Assembly (NCBI RefSeq): GCF_004359215.1
Contig: NC_090620.1
Span: forward strand, 2,542,085 to 2,606,084
Source of the DNA: Bremia lactucae
Taxonomy: Eukaryota; Oomycota; Peronosporomycetes; Peronosporales; Peronosporaceae
Direction: 5' to 3'
DNA length: 64,000 bases
The first letter of the stretch is position 1. Every line of letters starts with the position of its first letter. The notes under the pieces were generated by a model. That model did no database searches. It saw nothing but the letters and a program-made list of their open reading frames with translations, and had not been told where the DNA came from. Of this stretch, positions 8,694 through 19,715 are shown piece by piece. Position numbers and translations under genes: made by a program.

Positions 8694-10487
8694 GATGTTT
8701 ATTGGTCAGAACCATCATTTTTAATACTATCGCAAGGCTTACAAGTCCATGCGGTATGCGAATAGTGCGGCGCCTTCGTCTGCAGTTCACATATGTTTGT
8801 CTCTTACGGCAGACGTTCCGTCTGCCGTAGTCATCTTGTCCCGCAACTTTAAATGTTGCGGGTGCACGTGGTGATACATCATGTGAATGCGACTTCATTT
8901 TGGAGGTCTACTACGAATGCGAGTCGGACGAAATGACCGACTCGGGGAGAATAGAACAGTCGCCAGATCATCGTCAGGCGGCTGACAATGAGCCTTCAAT
9001 TGAGGGGGCTCATTCGAGCAGACGTGCTGGAAGCATTCGCTACAGCATGTTCGGTTCCGACGATGAGGATGATTTTTAATCGCCAGATTCGTCTCCCGTG
9101 CCGTCACCCGCACATATTTCTGTGCGTGGTGATGACGATGGCGTAAGCCATCGTAATAAAAATTTTCGTGGTACCCCTGCTTCAGTGAGTACCATCCAGG
9201 GGGTCGTAGACACTAAAATGTCTCGTCTTGCCCCTGAGAATAGCCGTGGCTTTCGCTCTAAAAGCTAATTAATAGCTTGCCTGGAGATACTGTTCTTCAC
9301 GACTATTATCCCCTATTCATTGCGACAAAAAAGCCACATGGTCTCGATCCCAGCGCGAAGAACGTTCGCGCTGAGAAGATTTTTATCTCGATGAATTTTT
9401 AAGCATCGATAGTATAGTGGCAACAACATACCTTACGCATAGCTGAGTTGGCTTTTTTGGGCAAGCGAGATAAAAAAAATCGCTTATGCAAGACTGGAGC
9501 GCGTTTATTCGCAATGTCAAAGACATTGGACGCGAAGCCTGGCTAAAAAGACTTAACGCGATTCGCGTCAAGTTTGAGAAGCGAACTCCAACCGGTGCAA
9601 AGTATAAAATATATCGGTTGTCATGTGGGGCAGGACTTCCATGCCTCACGTAGGGTGATCCCTGTCCGTGTTGTGTTGACAACATGAAGCGAGTAAAAGA
9701 GGATGTCTATTCCCTTTCTTTCCCCTGGAGAAGGGCTCGCATCTCTATCGAGATGCGCGATGCGATTAGCATTTTGCAATCGATTTACAAGCGCCAGGGA
9801 CACGTGTTTTGCGATGGACCTTCTGATCCATCGAATGGGTATCGTCATACTGACGGACGAGGCCCTCAACGTCAACAATCAGCTGGGAACGAGGCTCCCA
9901 GCTGTCATGTGAAGGTGGATAATGGCGCCAACGAACAAGATAACTTGTTCGCTGCCTCTTCATATTATGGTGGTTTTGGATATGCTCCACAAGGAAACGT
10001 TGACCACCGTGGGAATCCACCAATGGTTGCGGCGGAGGAGAGAAAATTAGATCCGACCCATGTGTCGGATTTAGAGTCGAAGATCGTCAAATTCGATCGC
10101 TTCCTCCATGATTTGGAGGAAGGACTTGATCACGAGCTCAATAAGCGTCGCTCATTAGAGTAGAGAGTGCAGGTTCATCATATCGAACGGTTGAAAGACC
10201 GTTCGAAGAGTGCGTACTCCATGTTGGAGTACGAATGGATTTATCACGCTTTTCATAATGAGCTGTCGTCAGCTTATCGCGATTTCGAGGATCTTCGGAC
10301 CCGACATGAGAATCTCCAGATTCAGCATGAGAATCTGGTTCGTGACCACAAGAATCTTGTAGGGTTTCTTGAAAAGGGTGGTCAGATCCGTCCTCGAAAG
10401 AAACAGCGTACTGATTGTACGGACGGAGCCGACCAACGTAAAACGTATTGTGTACGCATTGCCTCTGCGATGCAGTACACGGGATAA
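8694..10487 (+). pseudogene. Antisense accessory ORF of Gypsy-A (copy A2)
   Basis: Opposite to the pol of the surrounding minus-strand element. The N-terminus starts at ATG 8694 (MFIGQNHHF, then a stop). The central Cys-motif region at about 9490-9680 is frameshifted. The coiled-coil half is open at 9684-10163, followed by a TAG and again open frame 10167-10487 with QHENLVRDHKNLVGF and RPRKKQRTD. A 31-bp deletion relative to copy A1 near 10455 replaces the normal end with an unrelated tail. The reverse strand at 9766-10023 still encodes a recognisable chromodomain. No function known. Confidence 0.65.
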
Positions 10488-12444
10488 CCCAATGAACTTG
10501 GGTAGTAGTTTACTGCTACCCACATTAGTGACTACACGCTTAGGTAAGTTTACCATAGAGAGTAGTACTAGGTCAATAATTTTAAATGAAAGAACGTTTG
10601 CTCTTCCATGTTTCTCTGCGTTCCGTTTCTGACGGCCCACTGCGCTAGCAAATGGAATCCTGTACGAAACGGATTACTGATTCTCGAGACAGCAGAAATT
10701 CCTCTGCTGACTCATTTGTTTTGTCTTTTTCAGTGCGCTTTGTGCGTACTGCCATGAGATTATTCTCATCTTCGATGTCGATTGCATCGACGTCGACATC
10801 ATTCGCGTCGTTGATACCTTCGATGCGTGATGAGCATGAGTCAGAAATGGTTTTGCTCATGCGAGTACACCCCTGATTTGGACGTTTTATTCTCCGACGA
10901 ATGAATTTGTGTCTATTTCCCCTAACAAGATATTCATAAATCCTGTATGAATATCTCCAGTGCCAAAACGTTCATGGTCTATTTTAGTTGAAGAAGGAGC
11001 AGTTAATAGCATGGGTGTATTTATATGGCTATATTTAGGATATTTATACCCAAAGAGAGATACCTGCTAATACTAAAAGCTATATTTGAACACACAATTA
11101 GCAAAATTGACGCGGGTACTCCCCCTTAAACTAGAGGATCCCTCTGATTGGGTGGGTATACGTGGATGGCGTAAGCCATTCACGAAGAACGGTGTATGCG
11201 TTGTAGACGCATGCACGAATTATTGATGGCAAATTCGACCATCGGTAAAAACTCGCTCCAATTCGGATACGACTGGACTTAATCTCGAAGTATCTCTTCA
11301 AGAACGCGATTTACGCGTTCGGTCTGGCCATCTGTCTCTGGATGATTAGAAGGTGACATAATCAGCCGTGTTCCGAGAGATCGGAACACGAATTGACAAA
11401 GCTCCGCCGTAAATCGTGGATCTCTTTCCGATAACAGTTCACGGGGTAACCCGTGGAGTTTGGATACTGTGTCGATAAAGATACGGGCACAGCCCGGAGC
11501 CATGGTCGAAATTGGTACTGCAGCAAGATGTACCATCTTGCTGAATATGTCTACAAATCAAGAACTCCATTGTTTTTTTTGTGATCGGCTTCGGGAAATC
11601 CGAAGACGAAGTCCATAGATACGGACTGCCAACCTTCTGTCGGCTGTGGTAGAGGTTGGAGAGGTGCACGGAATGAAGGGCAAGGCTTCACCTGGAATCA
11701 TACCTCGCAAGCACGAATGTACTTGCGCACGGACTGATACTGGGGGGCCAGTAAAAGTCGCGACTTACTTTAAAATAAGTTAACTCACGTCCACGATGCC
11801 CACTTGTTGGTGCATTGTGACACTCATGCATGATGCGCAAGCGCAAATCATTGTGAGTTGGGACGACGACACGTGAGGTGTCACCGGTAACGGCTGTGTA
11901 ATACAATAAGCCGTTACGTGTCGTGTATTGATCGGATGACGATCGATATAAAGCCGGTAAATCTTTAAAAGTTCTATCGGAAGAATTCATCAAATGATCC
12001 ATCTAACATAGAATGTCCTTATCTTCTTTGTTTGTGTTGATGACGGAACACTCGTAGTGAGTGTTGCAACAGTGGGATTACTTCACTGTTGGAGTGCACT
12101 GCTGACTCGAAATTGAGTCGGCGTGATAACGCATCAGCGACGACATTAGGTCATCCTAGTTTATATTCCACGGAGAAATTATACTCTGCGAAGAAGGATT
12201 GCCACCTCGCCATTCTTTGCGTGAGGTGTGAGCTATTTACAGCAGTAATGACGCACGGTCGTATATTCGATGAACGGACTATCTCCGAGGAGATAGACCC
12301 TAAATTTAGCCAATGCATATTTCATGGCAAGGAGTTCCTTGTCATGCACTGGGTAATCGCGTTCAGCTGGTTGCAGCTGACGCGATTGGTAACAGACGAC
12401 GCGCTCCGCGCCGTCTGTATCGTATTGCATTAACGCACAGCCGA
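10276..12444. repeat. Near-identical block, copy 1 (partner 35491-37659)
   Basis: Positions match the partner at a constant offset of 25,215 bp. I find five substitutions by eye (for example at 10469, 10847 and 12445 at the border), about 99.8% identity over 2,169 bp. Sequence immediately outside both ends is clearly diverged between the copies, with many substitutions and indels. Confidence 0.85.
10875..11125. other. Unexplained ~250-bp AT-rich insert in Gypsy-A integrase region
   Basis: Between the integrase core and the acidic linker lies about 250 bp with no coding resemblance, bounded by similar words (gtacacccc at 10865 and gtactccccc at 11117). It is present identically in the partner at about 36090-36340 and absent from the related Gypsy-B copy near 60990. 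It could be a remnant of a small insertion. Confidence 0.4.
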
Positions 12445-14290
12445 ATGCAAAATCGCTGGCGTCAGGGACGACATGAAAAGGTCGATCTCGGTCTGCAATC
12501 GCCAGGATTGGCGATTGCATCCAGCTTTTCTTAATATCATCGAAGGAAAGCTGACAATCAGGGTTCCATGACAACTTTACGTTTTTTCTTCAACAAAGAA
12601 GAAAGATATACTGTCATTTTAGCACAAGTACGTGAGTACTTGTGCAAAAATGCCGCTAAACGAGGAACTGTTTTAGTCCCTTACATCGACTGGTACAAGC
12701 CAGTCGGTGATCGCCTTGATCTTTTTCTGAATCGCGGCATTCACCGTGTTTACCCACGATGCACCCAAGAAGAGGTATTTCGCTTGCAGCGAATATACAT
12801 TTCTGCATGCAACTTGTGCTTACGCATAAGGGTAAGAACCTTTCGGACGTGGATACGATGAACTTCAACATCCGGCGTTCCGTTCATGGGTCTGCTATGA
12901 ACGAAGTCGTCATCATAATAGCTCGGTACAAAATCCCGCCCCGATCTCAATAGATTGGTTACACGTTTGTCAAATGTCGCAGGGGCATTACTAAACCCCT
13001 GTGGCATGACTAGCCACTCCCATAGCATACTACTTGGGGGTGATTACTGCTGTGAGCGGAATATCTTGTTCACGCACAAGGATCTGATAGAATCCATCCA
13101 GCAGATTCATTGACGAAAAGATAGTACTCTTTGACATGCCATCAATGATTACATATTTTCGTGGTATCGGCGTTTGAGCCGGTACAGTTGCAGTATTCAG
13201 TTTATTGAATGCATGCACTATCCGCCAACCTCCTGTTGCATTGCGCACACAGAAGGTTGTAGAGCTATGTGGGAAAGTTGATTCCCTCACATGGCCCGCT
13301 GCTAAGCATTCGGCAAAGAATTTGTCGATCGCTATTACTTGTTCACGACGCAACGGCAATTGATTCATACCACAGTATTTCGAACCTGGGATAAGGTCGA
13401 TTTCGTGTCGAGTGCCTTTGTCGTTAGGCAACTCGCACGGTACTGATTCAGGGAAGACATCCTAAAATTCAACTAAATCTTTATGCATATGGGTTGTTTT
13501 CAAAGACTCCCAGGATCGGGACGTAAAACGTATAATCCGAATCTTCTCATTCAGGACACTTTCGTTTATCGATGAGCTATTGAGAATCCGTTCGTTCTCA
13601 AGAAATACGATTGCCGACCGAATATTGGCCACGTTGTCGTCATCTGTGACAAGTAGGCAGATCTGCTTGACTTTACTACTACGCAGATCAGCAAAAACCG
13701 TTTCGATTATAGCGTTGGCAATCGAGTTATCTCCGAAGTTAACTTCGGAGGCGCTAATAGATCAAGTGTATAAGCGCCTACACTTGATCCATTGTTTACT
13801 AAGACATTGATTGTCTCAGTTTCTTCTTTGGAACTTATTTCCAAAGGTACCTGGGAACCTTAGACCACAGGTTTCCGGGGACTTCTTCTCTCAGAAATTA
13901 TTTGGTGAATATCCTCCCCAACATCCTCTAGCTGTGGTTGCGCTACCACAGCGATATCCTTCACGATCGACTCTCCAGTCGAGCAAGGACTTTCGCACTC
14001 TCTCTTATAGACGGGCGTTCCAAATTCTCTTGGATGTTGCTTTTCAAGAAAGCATCCTTGTTTCGTACCTCTTAACTTATTCGAGTGGTTGAACTTCGAC
14101 GCTGCCTGTGCTTGTGCACTTCCGTCAATAACTATGTCCACGTCACAATAGCGGACCTTCGATGTTGCATTTGCTCGTGCACAGCCGTCGGGATCTAACT
14201 CCACAATGTGCTGGGTATTCACACTGAGGTCTTGTGCAGTCATGCTAACGACCGAACCACAAGTGAGGCCATCGCACTCACTCGTACGAC

Positions 14291-14938
14291 ATCCACACGC
14301 CTGTAACGCTCAAAGACGTTCATTAGTTGGCCATGATGAACGAGAGACAATTATTAAATTGTTCTAGAAGGGACAACAGCATTGTGAAGCGAACCACCTG
14401 CTGACTTGCCGTATTCCCAAGCCTGCGTACGGAAGAATATGCACTAAGATGCACAAGGTCATGGTTTTGAGCACCATTATCTATCTCCAACTTCCAAGCT
14501 CTTTGCTTTAAAGTGACTTGGAAAGGATAGTTCAAGCACTTATGGCTTCGCTTACTTGAATTTTCGGGACGGTCTGGGTCATGATGGGATACCAGCATTC
14601 TTGTATTTAAAAAAATCTTTACTTGCACTTCGTTCTAGGACGGTTCCAACTTTTCTAAACCGCGCAAAAAAGTCAATGGAAAGCCGTCAGATAACGCCGC
14701 AGTTGGTGATCGTGCACGGAGAGTTTGGCGTTGATCTATGTAATGCAATGTGATACGCTGTAATTCAGAAATTAAATTGACTAAAAACTGCATGAAGTGA
14801 GTTTAGAAATTCTCTTCCTAAAATGTGGTTTTACTCTTTTTAAACCCATACGGCAATTTTTCGTTCAATAGTAGTAATTGTCCCGTCCTATCCTATATAT
14901 TGATGTTTTGTCCTCTTTTTTAGCGCTCAGACTCATGT
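14291..14938. other. Unassigned sequence downstream of the PP2C gene
   Basis: About 650 bp between the broken Gypsy-A pol and the phosphatase stop codon. Short open frames here have no recognisable motifs. It probably contains the 3' UTR of the phosphatase gene on its right side. Confidence 0.4.
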
Positions 14939-16719
14939 TTACGAGGAACTTTGCCACACTATTTCTTTCGCCTCTTTAAACATCACAACGACACATGTCA
15001 CATTATCGGTCGACCGCTGATGAAAAATGGCATACTCAATAAGCGCCTACACAAAGAAAAACGAGAGAGAATCGCGCCATTAATCCACCACAAGCATCAT
15101 CTAGCACAATCCACTCACTCACACACCTCAACAGCCCGTTGCACATCTTTCAATTCGACAAGTTTTCGACGAACAAAATCCACAGCTTCTTGATCTTTCA
15201 ACACATCATACAATCCGTCACTTGCGAGCATCACAAACTCGCACTCGTCTGTTAATTCCGTGACGGTAAACTCTGGCGTCGGAATCACTAATGGACCTTT
15301 TAAAATATCGTTGGGATTCACCGGTAATTCCTGCGAATTGTACTCGTTCCGTGCTTTCGTGTCAATGTCATCGACCAAAGGCTCGACGAGATCAAACGAC
15401 TTGAAAGGGGCGTCGCCAAAGGCACGCGAGACGGCCAATTCGCCCATAATACGTCCGTGAATCACAAAGCCGCCAGTCTCTCGAATCCGCTGCGCTTCGT
15501 CCGTTCGACTGGGTTTATGATCATTTGAAAGTCGTTCAGCTGTGCCATTGCGACTCAAGACAGTGCGCGAGTCTCCAACGTTGGCCACAAAGAGATACTT
15601 GCCCGCCACAAAGACTGTCGTGGCCGTGCTTCCAGCTTGCGGACGATCCGAGGTCCTTAAAAATTCTTCATCCGTACGTTCAAACGCATTGGTCAAGCGC
15701 TTCATGATGATTGATTGCAATTCCTCAATTGTCATTGTTAGTAAAGGTTTCAATTCACTCGTGTGCATGAAAAACGCGGTAATGAGGCTATGGTGGAGCA
15801 CGTCACTCAAAAACGAAGATGCTTCGTCACCGCCATGGCCGTCATAGACAGCAAAGAATGACTGGGGATGCAATCCCAAACGACTTAATGGTTCAATACA
15901 CAAGTCTTGAATAATCGTATGCGCGTCTTCCATATGTTTACGAGCGCCCATGTCGGCATGCGCTCCAAAGTCAAACCGATTGACAGTTAAACACGTTTGT
16001 GCCACGAGTAAATCGTCGCCAATTTCCAGTCGATAGGGTTCTTGATAACTTCCCACGAGTTTCATAAATGTCCCATTCGTCGAGTTTAAATCAATCAAAT
16101 AAAATTGATTCGTCAATTCATCAAACCAAATTGCAGCATGTTTTCGAGAGAGTTCCCCATCACTTGTATGGATTTGATTCTCCGCAGATCGACCAATTCC
16201 TGCACCTTCTTGTGTAATCACAAACTCCGTGCCAGCTAATTTGCCACTTAATGCCGAGACCGTAAGACTTGGCAATTCTTCGTGAAACGATGTAACAAGA
16301 AAATCCGATTTTCCAACTCGAAATGCCACGTGAGGCTCGAGAGGCCATTGCATACGATCGCCCATATTTTCGTCATTTGCTTGGGTTTCCACGGGACTTA
16401 ACCGCACAAACGTGTCCCCATTTGCTTGGTCGCCATTGACTAAATAGAAACGCCCGTGACTATACAGCACACGTGCGTGGTCGGTCTCTGCAAGGAGTGT
16501 ATCGGCAGGTATACTTGCAATATTCTCACAAGTTTGGCCAATACCGCCTCCTTTCTCATCAAACGTAAAGCTTGTGACGGTATCTTCTTCGGTAAACGCC
16601 GTCATTTTAAGCACCACGTGGGTCCATGTGTGTTCGAGATACAAAGGCACTGGATCGTCTTCGACTTGGTCAGTAGCGAGATGATCGTCTATTTTGACCG
16701 ATTCAGGCACGGAAGGCAT
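14939..16719 (-). CDS. PP2C-type Ser/Thr phosphatase with two FHA domains (two coding exons)
   Basis: Exon 1 (16719-15127, 531 codons) and exon 2 (15046-14939, 35 codons plus TAA) join in phase across an 80-nt GT...AG intron. Residues ~45-150 form a degenerate FHA domain and ~155-250 a typical one (IGRSAEN, SRKHAAIW, NSTNGTF). The catalytic PP2C domain follows: RKHMEDAHT, FFAVYDGHGG, GSTATTVF, LFVANVGDSRTVL, LAVSRAFGD, FVMLASDGLYD, and DNVTCVVV in exon 2. All metal-binding Asp positions of the family are present. The enzyme should dephosphorylate Ser/Thr with Mn/Mg, with FHA domains binding phosphothreonine partners. The frame stays open 198 nt upstream of the chosen ATG, to a stop at 16921-16923, with no other ATG. 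An acceptor-like TAG near 16914 suggests a further 5' exon, so the true N-terminus may be longer. Confidence 0.9.
15047..15126 (-). other. Intron in the PP2C gene
   Basis: Donor GTGTGTGAG at 15126 and acceptor TTTCTTTGTGTAG ending at 15047, with a pyrimidine-rich 3' end. Reading through would end the protein after ...RAVEVCE without the family's DNVT motif. Splicing restores it in frame. Confidence 0.85.
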
Positions 16720-16923
16720 TTCTTTCGAGTCATAAAGCTTGTCGTTTTCAACAATCGCGTTGCTGCTAGACGCATTATTGCCGGTAGGAGTACTATCGTT
16801 CTCCTTTGTCGGTGGTACATAGCTCCCGATACTGCTAGTATTGGAGCGAAGAAGGCGATGAACGCCTGATGTGCGGGCCCGTTGGAAAGAACTCGCTAAT
16901 CGGACATCGGATTCTACGTGTTA

Positions 16924-17618
16924 CAACGCGTATTAGTGTCTAAAGTCGCATCATGGCACGAAAAAGGACTGCAACATGGCCACGTACGTGGCGGTTCTAA
17001 TCGCAAATGAGTCGAACGTCGACGATCCGGGTCATTCTCGTGTTTCCGTACCACTACAAACCACACGATATTGTCACAAAGGAAGAGAGTGTGCTTTAAA
17101 TGGCCACACGATGTCACGTGCCTTGCATCTTGAGCGTCTGGACATCCTGCGCGTCCGCCATGGCGCGTCTTCTAGCGTGATGTTCTCGGTATTAAATCTA
17201 CTCGTGGCAACACGAGAGATTCGGCGGTTTGATACTGAATCTTGCAATACGTTGCAAAGAATTGGCACTTGCGTACTAAACGCGCCCCACGAGGCGTAAC
17301 AACGAGCCAAAGAAGAGTTGCAAGGTCTGCCAAGGGGCGAGGATGTCTCTGCCACTGCGGAACGAGATCGGACGCACTTGGTGTACATCACATCAGTCGG
17401 TTGTTTTTATTTTTTTTAAAGAAAACCTTTCAATCTATATATTAATTTGTTTTTCACGAACAATGAAAAATTCGCAATTTAAATACAAATTTACAGGAAT
17501 ACAATCGCCAAAAGTATAAATTAATTTGAATTCCATTTTGACAGACATCCGTAGGTTTACACACAACCATGGACAAACTTTTGAGGGACATTAAAATTGG
17601 TCAGGACTCGTAAGTCGC
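16924..17618. other. Intergenic region between the PP2C and membrane-protein genes
   Basis: About 700 bp. The right part (17400-17610) is AT-rich and probably the 3' UTR of the membrane-protein gene. The left part may hold the PP2C promoter and a possible first exon; short minus-strand frames at 17391-17074 and 17117-16914 could contribute, but no start can be fixed from sequence alone. Confidence 0.4.
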
Positions 17619-19532
17619 TCAATAGTATGAAGCGTCCGTAAATCGAGAATCTTTGGTCCGATAAAACGAAGACGCGTCATGATTGCTACTATCCCCTCGT
17701 CGGCGGGGTGCACCAGATGCCTCAAACTCGCTAAAGCCGCTGCTTTGAAAACTCGGGTCGCCATTGTAGTGGCTCTGGTCGTAATTACTATTCGTGGCCG
17801 CAAAACTCTCGTCGCCCATATATCTGCTCTCATCTGCCGTGGACATGCGGTATTCTGTCTGGCCGGACGCTTGAAAGCGCGTTTGGCCGTGATAATCACT
17901 TGCTGACGTCGATCGCGAGTCTTTGGGTTCAAAAAACGACTCGTCCAAAGACAAATCCGGTCGCTTTGTCGTCTTTTTCGACCCTTTTTGACCCATTCCA
18001 TGCCATCCATTCGACAGATCTTGAATCGAATCGCCCCCAAAATCGCTCTCGTCCTCGGAAGCAAGATCCTCTCGATGTCGACTGTCATACTTTGATTGAA
18101 AGTGATTCCCCGAGTGACCAGAGCTATACATACTTTGACCATAAAACGACGACGACTGGGACGAGTATTGCGAATACTGACTCGTACCGTGTGAAGAATT
18201 TGTTTGCGCCATTGGTGGCAAGGACATTTGAGAATGCGCTAAAGCGATTTGGCTTCGTGGTGTCAACATGTCGAGGTTTGGATCATTGTACGTAAGTCGA
18301 CCTCCATCGTGATCGTAAGGCTCCTGATCGAATTGGCTATTGCCAGGATTTGGCGGGTAATTGTCGTCACTAAACCCTGTTGGCGACATGTTGTGATTCT
18401 GATGATAATTTGCCGCCACTGTTGACGCTTGAGCCACGCCTTGAGTGTGATCGTGACGTCCTCTTTCAAGACCAGGGTCGTCGTCTTGGACCAGTTGATT
18501 GGTTTTCTTGTATACAAAGAGGGCGACCAGTAACACAAGCGCAATCGCGCCTGCCATCATTAAACCAAGCATTAACGTATTTGATGCAGTACTCGTGGCA
18601 TTCGATGCTGCATCAGCTAATACGGACGCCGCGGCCGACGGCGATCCAGACGACGAAGATGATCGCGACGTATCTGCTTCTTGCTTTGAATCCGTACCAT
18701 TGTCGGATAAATTGTCTTGTTTCGTAGTCTTGTCACTTGTTTTACTTGTCTTTAAATCGACTGTATTTGATTCGAGAGTCTCTTGAATCGTACTGGCATC
18801 CTTCTTCGTAGGAGGTTTCAAAGTCTGTTGGGTCTCGTTTAAATCACTTTTAGAGCCTACACTGGCATCGTCGTCCGATCCAGACTCGGGATCGATGATT
18901 TGTTTCCTCACTTTTAAAGAAATTGATTTCGGTGGTGCATTTGGCACGGGTTTCGACTCCTCTGGCTTGATTTCAACTTCAGTTGGAGGACTGGAGGTTG
19001 GCTTGTCAAAATTAGCATTGCTGTCAGCCGTGGGGATGGCGTCGGACACAGGCGCTGTCTGTTGAAGAAGTGGGGACCTTGTAAACGTAACCTCCGTGGT
19101 CTCGTCCTTTGGCTTTACCACACCAGTCGCTTTGTCTCGATTGGCGTCGCGCTTTGCAGGATCGACGGGTTTGTTAACAGGTAAAGGTTTGTCGGTAGCA
19201 TCTACGTCCTTATTATTCACTCCCGGGGAAGCACTTGTCAAAGGCGCCCGTGTACTTGGTGCGTCGGTTGGTTTTAAAACCTCGGGCGTCGGTGTCGAGG
19301 GCTCTGCTGGTTCCGACGAGTCCGACGATGCATTCTGGTCAAGCAACCATGGCCGTTCTGGTCGTTGCGTCGCCAACGTTGGAACACGTCCATTATTGAG
19401 ATCCTCTTTAAAATTCAAGACCGTTTCTGGATCCCCATCGCGACTTTGCACTGCAAAAATCTGTGCATTGGCCTGTGAATTCATGAGCAGTACCACCAGC
19501 ACGAATCTGAGCCACCGTCGGTGGACCTGCAT
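17619..19532 (-). CDS. Single-pass membrane protein with Ser/Thr/Pro-rich ectodomain
   Basis: Not a family I can name. The open frame extends to an upstream ATG at 19715, but I prefer the ATG at 19532 because MQVHRRWLRFVLVVLLMNSQ is a good signal peptide, with likely cleavage after ANA-Q. The mature ectodomain (~290 residues) is rich in Ser, Thr, Pro, Asp and Lys without Cys pairs, suggesting a flexible, possibly O-glycosylated stalk. One hydrophobic helix (LMLGLMMAGAIALVLLVALF, about 18510-18580) is followed by a basic stop-transfer KKTNQ. The ~290-residue cytoplasmic tail is rich in Ser, Tyr, Gln, His and Asp (QYSQYSSQSSSFYGQSMY) and ends FTDASYY. It lies about 900 bp upstream of the co-oriented phosphatase gene. 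A surface sensor or wall-linked role is only a guess. Confidence 0.75.
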   Translation of the reverse strand: MQVHRRWLRFVLVVLLMNSQANAQIFAVQSRDGDPETVLNFKEDLNNGRVPTLATQRPERPWLLDQNASSDSSEPAEPSTPTPEVLKPTDAPSTRAPLTSASPGVNNKDVDATDKPLPVNKPVDPAKRDANRDKATGVVKPKDETTEVTFTRSPLLQQTAPVSDAIPTADSNANFDKPTSSPPTEVEIKPEESKPVPNAPPKSISLKVRKQIIDPESGSDDDASVGSKSDLNETQQTLKPPTKKDASTIQETLESNTVDLKTSKTSDKTTKQDNLSDNGTDSKQEADTSRSSSSSGSPSAAASVLADAASNATSTASNTLMLGLMMAGAIALVLLVALFVYKKTNQLVQDDDPGLERGRHDHTQGVAQASTVAANYHQNHNMSPTGFSDDNYPPNPGNSQFDQEPYDHDGGRLTYNDPNLDMLTPRSQIALAHSQMSLPPMAQTNSSHGTSQYSQYSSQSSSFYGQSMYSSGHSGNHFQSKYDSRHREDLASEDESDFGGDSIQDLSNGWHGMGQKGSKKTTKRPDLSLDESFFEPKDSRSTSASDYHGQTRFQASGQTEYRMSTADESRYMGDESFAATNSNYDQSHYNGDPSFQSSGFSEFEASGAPRRRGDSSNHDASSFYRTKDSRFTDASYY

Positions 19533-19715
19533 TGTCCAGCCTCCGGAGCCCGAAGCGTCACGCCAGCGCAACTTTCCTGGAATCTGCGCTGAAGGTTCGA
19601 TAAAAACAGCTCTATTGTTCCCTGCACCAAAGTCTTGCGTAACCCTCTTGCCGGAATCAATAGCAGTCCACTTACTTGCCACTATCAATTCAAAACGAGG
19701 TTGATCACGTGACAA

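Larger units (their letters stand above)
9766..14243 (-). pseudogene. Gypsy-A pol (chromodomain, integrase, RNase H, RT, protease linker)
   Basis: Reading right to left: a linker with TQHIVELDPDGCA (14243-13860); RT N-terminus with HEIDLIPGSKYC and GGWRIVHAFNKLN (13431-13030); RT core with MPQGFSNAPATF and YYDDDF (13028-12750); RNase H with DASDFAFGCALMQY and PVHDKELLAMKYAL (12574-12233); integrase zinc-binding HNDLRLRIMHECHNAPTSGH (12002-11688); integrase core ERDPRFTAEL and SNHPETDGQTERVNR (11536-11279); acidic linker (10860-10645); C-terminus KHGRANVLSF (10640); and chromodomain (10023-9766, with YPPSHDSWEP). Many frameshifts make it inactive. Gag is not recognisable beyond 14243. A 2.17-kb part is almost identical to 35491-37659. 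Confidence 0.88.

Noticed and set aside
10269..10640. 123-residue minus-strand frame that could look like an independent gene
   Set aside because: It is integrase C-terminal sequence that runs out of frame after a 31-bp deletion shared with the 35491-37659 block.
14323..14628. 101-residue minus frame between Gypsy-A and the PP2C gene
   Set aside because: No recognisable motif or homologue in the window; composition not distinctive.
17591..18142. 183-residue minus frame beginning with a hydrophobic-looking stretch (possible secreted effector)
   Set aside because: It is an alternative frame of the membrane-protein gene, with no RXLR or other effector motif and no convincing signal peptide.
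19096..19704. 202-residue plus-strand frame
   Set aside because: Antisense shadow of the membrane-protein coding sequence; no conserved features.
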